A stretch of 64,000 nucleotides of DNA from Paenibacillus terricola (GTDB lineage Bacteria > Bacillota > Bacilli > Paenibacillales > Paenibacillaceae): positions 176,096 through 240,095 of the forward strand of contig NZ_JACXZA010000008.1 in NCBI RefSeq assembly GCF_014779765.1. The letters are read 5' to 3'. Position 1 is the first letter of the stretch, and every line of letters begins with the position of its first letter. Position numbers and translations under genes: made by a program. Under the pieces are notes generated by a model, which was not told the origin of the DNA, searched no databases, and saw only the letters and a program-made list of their open reading frames with translations. Shown here piece by piece: positions 36,305 to 44,757 of the stretch.

Positions 36305-38365
36305 ATGACACAACAACATGCGCCAATTAGTCCGAAGCTTCCTGTTCTTATGCATGGTGCCGATTATAATCCGGATCAATGGCTGCATAATCCAGCTGTG
36401 CTGGAGGAAGATATTCGCCTGATGAAGCTGGCAGGCTGCAATGTAATGGCGATTGGTATTTTCTCATGGGCGGCGCTTGAGCCAGAGGAAGGCCGATTTA
36501 CGTTCGAATGGATGGATCAAGTGCTGGATCGTTTCGCAGCGAACGGAATTTATGCATGGCTCGCTACGCCGAGTGGCGCGCGTCCCGCTTGGATGTCAGA
36601 GAAGTATCCTGAAGTTCTACGTGTTGAAGGCAATCGTGTACGCAACCTTCATGGTATGCGTCACAACCATTGTTATACATCGCCGGTTTATCGTGAGAAG
36701 ACGAGCATCCTGAACGGCAAATTAGCAGAACGTTATGGGAATCATCCAGCGGTTATCGGCTGGCATATTTCCAACGAATTCGGCGGCGACTGCCATTGTG
36801 ATTACTGCCAAGAAGCATTCCGCGGCTGGCTGAAAGAGAAATATGGTTCGCTTGATGCATTGAACAGCGCATGGTGGACATCGTTCTGGGCCCACACGTA
36901 TACGAGCTGGAGCCAAGTGGAATCGCCGGCACGTCACGGCGAGATGATGGTCCACGGACACAACCTGGACTGGCGTCGTTTCGTAACGGCGCAGACGGCA
37001 GACTTCTGCCGTCATGAGATCGATTCGGTGCGCAGCGCGAACCCGTCGCTGCCAGCGACGACGAATATGCATATGATCGAAGGTCTTGATTATCGCAAAT
37101 TCTCCGAAATTCTTGATGTAATCTCGTGGGATGCGTACCCGACTTGGCACGAATATAAAGATGACAGTCAGCTCGCGGCATCGATTGCGTTCTACCATGA
37201 CCTATATCGTTCCTTGAAGCGTAAGCCGTTCCTGCTCATGGAGAGCACGCCAAGCCTTACGAACTGGCAGCCTGTCAGCAAGCTGAAGCGTCCAGGGATG
37301 CACCAGCTTTCTTCGCTGCAAGCGGTAGCGCATGGCTCGGATTCGGTCCAATACTTCCAATGGCGTAAGAGCCGCGGTTCAAGCGAGAAATTCCATGGAG
37401 CGGTCGTCGACCATGTCGGACACGAGCATACTCGTGTGTTCCAAGACGTTGCACACCTGGGCGAGACGCTGAAGAACATTTCGGAGGTCGCTGGATCGGC
37501 AACGCCGTCCGAAACTGCGATTTTGTTCGATTGGGATAATCGGTGGGCTGTGAAGGATTCGCAAGGACCACGCAACATGGGCATCAAATACGAAGAGACC
37601 GTCTACGCGCATCATCGCGCGTTCTGGAAACAGGGGATTGCGACGGACGTTATCGGCTCGGAGGATTCATTCGACGGGTATAAGCTGATTATCGCTCCGA
37701 TGCTCTATATGTGCCGCGAGGAAACGGGCCGCAAGCTGGAGCAGTTCGTCGAACAAGGCGGAACGCTTGTGACTACCTACTGGACTGGCGTTGTGGATGA
37801 GCATGATCTGTGCCATCTCGGGGGGTTCCCGGGGCCGCTTCGGAAGACGCTTGGCATATGGGCGGAGGAAATCGAAGGCTTGTACGATTATGATCGGAAC
37901 GGCTTGGAGCTGTCGGCAGCCAATGTATTAGGCCTTAGCGGTACGTATGAAGCACACGAAATCTGCGAATTGATTCATACGGAAGGCGCTGAAGTGCTTG
38001 GCGTATATACAGATGACTTCTACGCAGGCCGGCCAGCGCTGACATTGAATCGCTTGGGACAAGGCCGCGCGTACTACATGGCTGCTCGACTGAAGGATGA
38101 TTTCCTCAGCGACTTCTATACGTCGGTTGCTGCAGAAGCTGGTGTGAGCCGCGCATTGCAGACTGAACTGCCAAGTGGTGTATCCGCAGCTGTTCGTACG
38201 GATGGCACTACCGACTATCTGTTCCTGATGAACTTCAGCGGCGAGCATCAGCAAGTTGAGCTCGATGAGCGGAGCTACAGCGATATGGAATCGGGCGATT
38301 CCGTATCCGGTGCTGTAGAATTACCTGTAAACGGCGTGATACTCTTGAAACGGCAATCTGTTTAA
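36305..38365 (+). CDS. GH42 beta-galactosidase (second), with zinc-site cysteines
   Basis: About 686 residues. TIM barrel with GADYNPDQW, acid/base E158 in WHISNEFG and nucleophile E313 in LLMESTPSLTNW. C123, C163, C165 and C168 (HCYTSP and DCHCDYC) match the four-cysteine zinc site of Thermus GH42. A trimerisation domain and C-terminal beta domain follow. AAGGAG sits 9 bases before ATG 36305; upstream in-frame ATGs lack one. Divergent from its AraC gene. Confidence 0.94.
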   Translation: MTQQHAPISPKLPVLMHGADYNPDQWLHNPAVLEEDIRLMKLAGCNVMAIGIFSWAALEPEEGRFTFEWMDQVLDRFAANGIYAWLATPSGARPAWMSEKYPEVLRVEGNRVRNLHGMRHNHCYTSPVYREKTSILNGKLAERYGNHPAVIGWHISNEFGGDCHCDYCQEAFRGWLKEKYGSLDALNSAWWTSFWAHTYTSWSQVESPARHGEMMVHGHNLDWRRFVTAQTADFCRHEIDSVRSANPSLPATTNMHMIEGLDYRKFSEILDVISWDAYPTWHEYKDDSQLAASIAFYHDLYRSLKRKPFLLMESTPSLTNWQPVSKLKRPGMHQLSSLQAVAHGSDSVQYFQWRKSRGSSEKFHGAVVDHVGHEHTRVFQDVAHLGETLKNISEVAGSATPSETAILFDWDNRWAVKDSQGPRNMGIKYEETVYAHHRAFWKQGIATDVIGSEDSFDGYKLIIAPMLYMCREETGRKLEQFVEQGGTLVTTYWTGVVDEHDLCHLGGFPGPLRKTLGIWAEEIEGLYDYDRNGLELSAANVLGLSGTYEAHEICELIHTEGAEVLGVYTDDFYAGRPALTLNRLGQGRAYYMAARLKDDFLSDFYTSVAAEAGVSRALQTELPSGVSAAVRTDGTTDYLFLMNFSGEHQQVELDERSYSDMESGDSVSGAVELPVNGVILLKRQSV

Positions 38366-38395
38366 AAAGAGACGAGGAACAAAACATTTGAGCGC

Positions 38396-38432
38396 AGCGA
38401 AGGCTACCGTTTCCACGGTAGCCTTTCGCTTT
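38396..38432. terminator. Terminator between GH42 and VOC gene
   Basis: GGCTACCGT-ttcc-ACGGTAGCC core, extended by AGCGAA/TTCGCT arms, followed by TTTG. Confidence 0.85.
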
Positions 38433-38449
38433 GTGGCTATAGCAATAAT

Positions 38450-38881
38450 CTAGACATCTTGCCACGCTGTATATTTATTGCCATCTGGGTCGAAGAAATG
38501 AAATGCTTTTCCGCAATCGCCACTATCTTTAAGTTCGGAAACTTTCGCACCGCCGGCTCTCATCTGCTCATACAATTCTTCAATTTGTTCCACCTCGAAA
38601 CAGACGGATTCCATTACATGTTCCTCGTTATTGTCGTCCCAATCATGCGTAACGAAATTCGATGACTGCTTTTCTTTGGTCTCCAAGAAGAATATCCCTT
38701 GACCAGATGCAAGTTTCACATTCCCTCCAGGCGATAACGTAATTAACCCATGTCTCATGAAAAATTGTTTAGTTACCGCTGCGTTCGTCACGGGAATATA
38801 TACGCATTCAATCTTTTTCAAACGTGCTTGGTTATGCGGAAATTTGCTTTCTAGTTCATTTTTTAAGTCCAATTTATTCAT
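38450..38881 (-). CDS. VOC-superfamily protein (glyoxalase/bleomycin-resistance fold)
   Basis: 143 residues. After a 22-residue N-terminal extension comes a VOC fold: ECVYIPVTNAAVTKQFFMRHGL at the start and KAFHFFDPDGNKYTAWQDV at the end (the FxDPDGN signature with Glu replaced by Ala-Trp). VOC proteins bind metals or drugs; the substrate is not inferable. GGAGG lies 10 bases upstream. Monocistronic. Confidence 0.82.
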   Translation of the reverse strand: MNKLDLKNELESKFPHNQARLKKIECVYIPVTNAAVTKQFFMRHGLITLSPGGNVKLASGQGIFFLETKEKQSSNFVTHDWDDNNEEHVMESVCFEVEQIEELYEQMRAGGAKVSELKDSGDCGKAFHFFDPDGNKYTAWQDV

Positions 38882-39069
38882 GGAAAACCAGCCTCCATCT
38901 AAATAGGATGATAACGACTTTAGAATATAATAATTCGGTATTCAATTTGAAATTCCTTCCATTAACAAGTTGTTAGAATAATGAGTGCGGCTGTTACCGG
39001 AAAAAGGAAAACAGTATGTTGAAGCGAATTAAAATGATCATCAATTATTGGAAATGGAGTTGTTCTATT

Positions 39070-39438
39070 TTGATAAAATCATCTTATTTAGACATTATGA
39101 CCTTAGATTTCGAGAGATCAATCAAGTGGTATCAAGATAATTTGGATTGCACCGTTTCGGTCAATAATGGGATAGATTTTGCGATGCTTGAATTCTCAGG
39201 TAATCCAATGTTTATTTATAAGTTGGAACAAATCAATAGAAATTACCTCCCTAATGGAGAGCCGTTTTACGATGCCGGGTTCATTGTAGATATAGATGAT
39301 TTGGACAAGCTCCATCAGAAGCTCAAGAACAATGGGAATGAAGTAACCGATCTCGAGATAGAAGAAGAGGATGGAAAACCGTGGGCCTTTTATGTCAATG
39401 ATCCTGACGGTAATCGAATATGTTTTTGGAGAGGGTAA
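39070..39438 (+). CDS. VOC-superfamily protein
   Basis: About 122 residues. A TTG start at 39070 is inferred from GGAG 10 bases upstream and from the fold beginning at once (IKSSYLDIMTLDFERSIKWYQDNL). It ends with WAFYVNDPDGNRICFWRG, the VOC signature. Not closely similar to the neighbouring VOC gene. AT-rich. Substrate unknown. Confidence 0.8.
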   Translation: MIKSSYLDIMTLDFERSIKWYQDNLDCTVSVNNGIDFAMLEFSGNPMFIYKLEQINRNYLPNGEPFYDAGFIVDIDDLDKLHQKLKNNGNEVTDLEIEEEDGKPWAFYVNDPDGNRICFWRG

Positions 39439-39473
39439 CTCGTCGTTCTAGATATCTTTCCTGTCCAAAATGA

Positions 39474-39512
39474 AAACAAGCGGCCTCTCACAGAGAAGCC
39501 GCTTGTTTCTAT
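39474..39512. terminator. Bidirectional terminator
   Basis: AAACAAGCGGC and GCCGCTTGTTT arms around CTCTCACAGAGAA, followed by CTATT. Confidence 0.85.
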
Positions 39513-40399
39513 TCAATCGAATCCCACAACGAACGCGCATAATGCATCAGTGTTAACGACTGCTCCCAGCGATCGCTAAATTCTCGTTTCCGATTCGTCG
39601 CCTCGTCGAAGGTAATGGCGTAGGGCGGTGGGCCGAGCTCTGGAATGAATAGGAGCGAGCCGCCTTCAGGATGCGACTGCTGCCAGTTCCACATGCCTTC
39701 TTGCCACCATTGACCGTATCGTACCAACATCGGATGCGTTCCATCCGTTCCGATGTCGACTTGAATCTGCTCGCCGTTCGATAGACGAGCATGAATGCAG
39801 TCAGCGCGGGAGAGCAAGAGACGGAAGTGCGTTTCTGCCTGCTCGGGTACGTTCAGCATTTCGCCGGCGAGCACATAATGGGACAGATCCGCAGTCAATC
39901 GCAAGTTCGGGATACGCTCGACGTACTCGGCCGTTCGAATGAGATCCTGTGTAATCGTGCCACGATGCGTCTCGACATTGACTGGCAACCTATATTCATC
40001 AGCCAATCCAGCTATACCCGAGAGGAGCTCGATGGCGCGTTCTCCAGTCAGAAAAGGCGTCATGACTTGAACATTGACGGCTCTAATGCCGCCATATGCT
40101 GCCGCACGCTCAAGCGCTGATTTCATTTCCTCGATGGACTTCGGGTAAACATTAACGCTAAGCGCAAGTCCATATTGTTCTGACAACGAGCGCCATTGCT
40201 CTGCTGCTTCGCCGGGTTCGGGCGTGAAAGCATCGATACCTTGGAAACCTGATTCCGCAATGAGCTGAAACTTTTCTTCCATATTCAGCTCACGGCCGTC
40301 GAACAGTAGATTTGACATGCCCCACCAGGACATATGGATGTCAAGGGATGCGTTCTGTTTAGTGATAGGCTGGTGTCTCAATGCCGCAAGGACCTCCAT
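39509..40399 (-). CDS. Sugar phosphate isomerase/epimerase (xylose isomerase-like TIM barrel)
   Basis: 296 residues. AP-endonuclease-2 type TIM barrel: FQLIAESGFQGIDAFTP, NVETHRGTI (metal-site Glu and His), LRLTADLSHYVL (Asp and His), IHARLSNG and FIPELGPPPYA. Such enzymes isomerise or epimerise sugars, or handle inositol-type ketones. GGAGGG precedes the start. The gene overlaps the end of the upstream dioxygenase gene by 41 bases, so the two are cotranscribed. Confidence 0.85.
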   Translation of the reverse strand: MEVLAALRHQPITKQNASLDIHMSWWGMSNLLFDGRELNMEEKFQLIAESGFQGIDAFTPEPGEAAEQWRSLSEQYGLALSVNVYPKSIEEMKSALERAAAYGGIRAVNVQVMTPFLTGERAIELLSGIAGLADEYRLPVNVETHRGTITQDLIRTAEYVERIPNLRLTADLSHYVLAGEMLNVPEQAETHFRLLLSRADCIHARLSNGEQIQVDIGTDGTHPMLVRYGQWWQEGMWNWQQSHPEGGSLLFIPELGPPPYAITFDEATNRKREFSDRWEQSLTLMHYARSLWDSIE

Positions 40400-41159
40400 C
40401 GGGATTACCCTCCAAGGTGAGTTTCTCGCCGTTGGCGCGATAGAGCGGATTATACCAATGGGAAATACGTGTCGCGCTCACATTCGCATAATGGGAAATG
40501 AATGCGCGGCGGAATCGATCTTTTGTTTTGTTACGATAAGAGCCGTGAATGAGATTGCCGTTGAAGAACAGAATATCGCCGGGCTCCATAACAGCTGCAA
40601 TTGGTTTCTCTTCTTTCGGCGGCTTCACGTAATGAGTTGTGAACGATTCCTTGGAATCCGATTCTTCCGGACATACAATCTCGTACGTATTCGTCTTCGG
40701 CACGAGCAGCATGCAGCCGTTTTCTTCGTCGCAGCGGTCAACCGCGCCCCATGCCGCGATACAGTTGCCTGGCTCAACCTTAAGATAGAAGTTATCTTGA
40801 TGAAGCGCCTGACCGCGCGAGCCTGGCGGCTTGTAATAGAACATGCTTTGCGCAGCGAGTGCTTCCTCGCCATACAGGTCTTCCAAGATGCGAATGACAG
40901 TCGGGTGAAGCATATATTTCATGCTCGTCTCGTCGAAACGGTGCGGGTGCATGACGCGTGGATATCGTCTTAGCGGATCTTGATTCGACTCGGATAGATC
41001 TGGTTCGAAGAAGCCTGGGATCATCTGGTCGCTTATCTCGTCAAATCTTGTTTGAATCTCTGCAACTTCTTCAGCATTCCAGACACCCCGAACGATGAGG
41101 TACCCTTCTTTCTCAAACTGTTCCATCTGCTCGTTCGTTAGAACAGAAAGCTGTTTCAT
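40359..41159 (-). CDS. Phytanoyl-CoA dioxygenase family protein (Fe(II)/2-oxoglutarate oxygenase)
   Basis: 266 residues. Fe(II) ligands can be read as H120 and D122 in ALHQDNFYL and H205 in NLIHGSYRN; R215 or R218 in KDRFRRAF would bind 2-oxoglutarate. The family hydroxylates varied small molecules, so the substrate is open. It forms a two-gene operon with the isomerase that follows. GAGGGG lies before the start. Confidence 0.88.
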   Translation of the reverse strand: MKQLSVLTNEQMEQFEKEGYLIVRGVWNAEEVAEIQTRFDEISDQMIPGFFEPDLSESNQDPLRRYPRVMHPHRFDETSMKYMLHPTVIRILEDLYGEEALAAQSMFYYKPPGSRGQALHQDNFYLKVEPGNCIAAWGAVDRCDEENGCMLLVPKTNTYEIVCPEESDSKESFTTHYVKPPKEEKPIAAVMEPGDILFFNGNLIHGSYRNKTKDRFRRAFISHYANVSATRISHWYNPLYRANGEKLTLEGNPDGGPCGIETPAYH

Positions 41160-41539
41160 TCCTGCTATCCCCTCTCGTAATTACTGCTGCTATGTCTCAA
41201 AGTCTACAGGAGAGAGTCGGTTCAGATGAAGTCGGATTTCTGCTCTTAACTAACGGAATTCTGCTATGATCCTCTTTTTCTACTCATGCGGAGACTATGG
41301 CTGTTAATCTGATTCATGATTATTAATCGGATTTAGCAGAACTAATCATATTTCTAGAATTAGGGGAGAGAATAATCCCGTTGATTACTGTAGTTTTAAT
41401 GGGAGAGAGGTTTGTGGTACAATTCTTTGATACTGCTTATATATTCAATGTCTGAATGTATGAGTAAGGATAGGATGCGTTGTATGTTACATAGAGAGTC
41501 TGTTAGAATCATACAAAACATCAAGTGGAGGGAATATTG
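41160..41539. other. Intergenic region, no gene seen
   Basis: 380 bases between the divergent dioxygenase and GH3 genes. No open frame of note. TTCTGCT occurs twice (41238-41244 region and 41259-41265 region) and inverted as AGCAGAA near 41335. CTTAACTAACGG at 41245-41256 resembles both the TTAACTA operator core and the CTAACGGA repeats at 52542. No convincing promoter could be assigned. Confidence 0.4.
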
Positions 41540-44317
41540 TTGAGCACAGATAAAACAATTGGCATTCCTTTGCCAGGGTTTGCTGATTTCAGCCGCAAAG
41601 TTGCTGCAGAAGGCACTGTTTTACTTCGTAATGAGGGACAAGTGTTACCGCTAACTCTTGGGGACACTGTATCAATATTTGGGCGAGTTCAAGTTAACTA
41701 CTATCGCAGCGGCACTGGTTCAGGCGGCAGTGTAAACGTGCCATATACGACGAACCTGCTTGGCGGCTTGCGCGCTAAGTCGAACATTACGGTCAACGAA
41801 TCGCTTGCATCGACTTATGAGAAGTGGATCGAGCAGAATCCGTTCGATAATGGCGGCGGCGGATGGGCAGCAGAACCATGGTTCCAGAAGGAAATGCCAC
41901 TGACGGAAGAGCTTGTAGCGGATGCGAGAAGCAAATCCAATAAAGCAATTATCGTCATCGGCCGCACAGCGGGCGAGGACCAGGATAACGCGAACGAGCC
42001 GGGCAGCTATCAGCTGACCGAAGATGAGAAGACGATGCTGAAGCTCGTTACGGCACAATTCGAGAAGACGGTCGTCGTATTGAACGTTTCCAACATTATC
42101 GATATGAGCTGGGTGGACAATGCTGCATATGCTCATCCGATTACTGCGATCATCTATGCATGGCATGGCGGTATGGAAGGCGGCAACGCTATCGCAGACG
42201 TACTCGCTGGCGACGTAACGCCAAGCGGCAAATTGACAGATACGATCGCATATTCGATCGACGATTATCCATCGACTGCGAACTATGGCAGCGACACGCG
42301 CAACTTCTACCAAGAAGATATTTATGTCGGGTACCGTTACTTCGAAACATTCTGCCCAGAGAAAGTGCAGTATGCATTCGGTTACGGCCTGTCCTATACA
42401 ACGTTCAATATTGAGCAGCAAAGTGCGAAAGTGGTTGGCGATCATATAGAAGTGAGCGCAGTAATCACGAACACAGGCAGCCAATATGCGGGTCAAGAAG
42501 TATTGCAAGTTTACTATGAAGCTCCACAAGGTAAGTTGGGTCAACCGGCTAAGCAGTTGGCGGCGTTTACGAAGACTGCATTGCTTCTACCGGGCGAGTC
42601 TGCGCAAGTATCGGTAACGTTTTCGATAAATTCGATGGCGACTTATGATGATGCTGGTGCTACGGGTCATCGCTCTGCCTATGTGCTTGAAGCGGGTGTC
42701 TACAACCTGTATGTCGGCAATAGCGTCAAAGATGTCGTTCAAGTAAGCGTAGACGGTCAAAGCGGCTATCAAGTGAATGAAGTAGTTGTCGTTGAGCAAC
42801 TGGAAGAAGCGCTTGCGCCAACGGAGAACTTTACGCGCATGAAGCCAGGCGCACGCAAGTCGGACGGCACGTATGAGCTGACTTATGAAGCAGTGCCAAC
42901 GGCAAAAGTGTCGCTCGCAGAGCGCATTGCAGAGCGTATGCCTGCAACAGTGGCGCATACGGGTGATCAAGGCTACAAGCTGCGTGACGTTCAAGAAGGC
43001 AAAGTAAGCTTGGAGACATTCGTAGCTCAGCTGTCGAACGAAGAACTTGCGGTTCTCGTTCGTGGCGAAGGTATGGTCAGCCCATTGGTAACGCCAGGTA
43101 CAGCATCCGCATTCGGTGGTGTCAGCGAAGGTCTGCGCAGCTATGGTATTCCTGTGGCATGTACAGCTGACGGCCCATCCGGCATTCGGATGGACAGCGG
43201 TCATAAGGCGACGCAAGTCCCAATCGGTACACTGCTGGCTGCTACATGGAACTTGCCGCTGATCGAAGAGCTGTATGTTCTTGAGGGTAAAGAGTTGCTC
43301 AGCAATGACATCGACACGCTGCTCGGACCAGGCATGAACCTTCGCCGCAGTCCGCTGAACGGCCGGAACTTCGAGTACTTCTCGGAAGATCCGCTCGTGA
43401 CGGGTCTGTTCGCGATCACGAATGTCGTTGGTATTCGCCGAGGCGGATCAAACGCAACGCTGAAGCACTTCGCATGTAACAGCCAGGAGAAGTACCGCAC
43501 GCAAGTCGACGCGGCTGTATCCGAACGCGCATTGCGTGAGATATACCTCAAAGGCTTCGAGATGGCTGTTAAGAAAGGCGGCGCGCTGTCGATCATGACG
43601 TCCTACAATCCGGTCAACGGACACTGGGCAGCGTCGAACTATGATCTGAACACGACGATTCTGCGCGGTCAATGGGGCTACACAGGTATCGTCATGACGG
43701 ACTGGTGGGCGAAGATGAATGACGTAGTTAGCGGCGGTCCTGCTGATGTACGTTTCACCAACCACATGGTTCGTGCGCAAAATGATCTGTACATGGTTGT
43801 CGACAACTATGGTGCAGAAGCGAATACGACGGAAGACAATACGATCGAATCGCTGGCGAATGGTACCTTGACGCGCGGCGAGCTGCAGCGCAGCGCGATT
43901 AACATTCTGAACTTCATCCGCCAAGCGCCAGTATTCTCGCGCAATCAGCAGATTAAGGCAGCTGAAGCTGTGAAGGTCAGCGCTTCTTCAGAGCTGCAAG
44001 GCGGCCACAGCATTGCAGAGGATGGACAAGTGAAACCAGTGAAAGATGGCGCAGTTGTTATAGCTGTTGCAGAAGCTGGCCAATACCGTCTGATCGGGCG
44101 CATGATGTCACCGGACGGCGGCTTGGCGCAAAGCGCATGCAACGTGCTGCTGAATGGTCAGGTCATTACGACTGCTCAGACTAACGGTACAGACGGCAAA
44201 TGGTTCAAGCGCAACCTGGCGAAGGTTGAACTTGAAGCAGGTCAGTACGAGCTGACGCTTGATTTCATCAAGCCAGGCATCCAGTTCGATTACATCGAGT
44301 TCCAGCAAATTAAATAA
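41540..44317 (+). CDS. Circularly permuted GH3 glycosidase
   Basis: About 925 residues in the order GH3 C-domain, fibronectin-like domain, GH3 catalytic N-domain. The C-domain comes first (KVAAEGTVLLRNEGQVLPL, AWHGGMEGGNAIADVLAGDVTPSGKL), then ITNTGSQYAGQEVLQVYYEAPQ, and the catalytic barrel starts near residue 500 (ADGPSGIRMD near 541, LKHFACNSQE) with the nucleophile D721 in GIVMTDWWAK. The last roughly 120 residues form a beta-rich carbohydrate-binding-like module. Such permuted GH3 enzymes are known, e.g. in ruminococci. TTG start at 41540 has GGAGGG 7 bases upstream. No signal peptide. Confidence 0.9.
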   Translation: MSTDKTIGIPLPGFADFSRKVAAEGTVLLRNEGQVLPLTLGDTVSIFGRVQVNYYRSGTGSGGSVNVPYTTNLLGGLRAKSNITVNESLASTYEKWIEQNPFDNGGGGWAAEPWFQKEMPLTEELVADARSKSNKAIIVIGRTAGEDQDNANEPGSYQLTEDEKTMLKLVTAQFEKTVVVLNVSNIIDMSWVDNAAYAHPITAIIYAWHGGMEGGNAIADVLAGDVTPSGKLTDTIAYSIDDYPSTANYGSDTRNFYQEDIYVGYRYFETFCPEKVQYAFGYGLSYTTFNIEQQSAKVVGDHIEVSAVITNTGSQYAGQEVLQVYYEAPQGKLGQPAKQLAAFTKTALLLPGESAQVSVTFSINSMATYDDAGATGHRSAYVLEAGVYNLYVGNSVKDVVQVSVDGQSGYQVNEVVVVEQLEEALAPTENFTRMKPGARKSDGTYELTYEAVPTAKVSLAERIAERMPATVAHTGDQGYKLRDVQEGKVSLETFVAQLSNEELAVLVRGEGMVSPLVTPGTASAFGGVSEGLRSYGIPVACTADGPSGIRMDSGHKATQVPIGTLLAATWNLPLIEELYVLEGKELLSNDIDTLLGPGMNLRRSPLNGRNFEYFSEDPLVTGLFAITNVVGIRRGGSNATLKHFACNSQEKYRTQVDAAVSERALREIYLKGFEMAVKKGGALSIMTSYNPVNGHWAASNYDLNTTILRGQWGYTGIVMTDWWAKMNDVVSGGPADVRFTNHMVRAQNDLYMVVDNYGAEANTTEDNTIESLANGTLTRGELQRSAINILNFIRQAPVFSRNQQIKAAEAVKVSASSELQGGHSIAEDGQVKPVKDGAVVIAVAEAGQYRLIGRMMSPDGGLAQSACNVLLNGQVITTAQTNGTDGKWFKRNLAKVELEAGQYELTLDFIKPGIQFDYIEFQQIK

Positions 44318-44353
44318 AGCAGTCAGTACCTCTAGAAGGTGTCTGCATCACAC

Positions 44354-44384
44354 TAAAAAGCGCGGCTCAGGCCGCGCTTTTTGT
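44354..44384 (+). terminator. Terminator of GH3
   Basis: AAAAAGCGCGGC-tca-GGCCGCGCTTTTTG. Nearly identical in sequence to the terminator at 47256-47288. Confidence 0.9.
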
Positions 44385-44757
44385 GCTATAAACCCCACTG
44401 CGCAGCCTGATTGGGCGAGCATCCTCGGGAGCTGGAACTCGTGTGATACTTCCTAGTTATTTGTAACAAGGTAATAATAAGAAATCAGCGTCAGCGTTGC
44501 CATGAGAACTCATGCGGCAATGCTGATTTTTTTATTGAAGAACATGAGAAGAAGAAGCAGTGTTGAGCAGAAGTTCTTGTTGAAACCGGAGGTCGAAAGT
44601 CTTCTAACCGAAACATGCATCTCGAATGAGGAATGTTAAAAATTGTGTTTATTCTGATTCAAAATCGTTAGATATATGATTTGTAAGGTTACGTGTCACT
44701 TTAGCGACATGATAGGATTGATCTGTAACAATTCGATCCGAAAGGAAGATAATAAAT
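44385..44757. other. Intergenic region with an unassigned second terminator
   Basis: After the GH3 terminator there are about 100 bases without an open frame, then another hairpin-plus-T signal at 44482-44535, then about 220 bases of AT-rich DNA before the esterase start (ribosome site AAAGGAAG). No protein gene seen. A short transcript ending at the second terminator is possible. Confidence 0.4.
44482..44535 (+). terminator. Orphan terminator-like hairpin
   Basis: AGCGTTGCC pairs with GGCAATGCT and AAATC with GATTT, with a small bulge, followed by a seven-T run and ATTG. No gene directly upstream explains it. Confidence 0.6.

Noticed and set aside
41245..41256. Another TTAACTA operator upstream of the permuted GH3
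   Set aside because: It reads CTTAACTAACGG, has no second arm, and fits a degenerate copy of the CTAACGGA repeat as well, so it was left out of the operator set.
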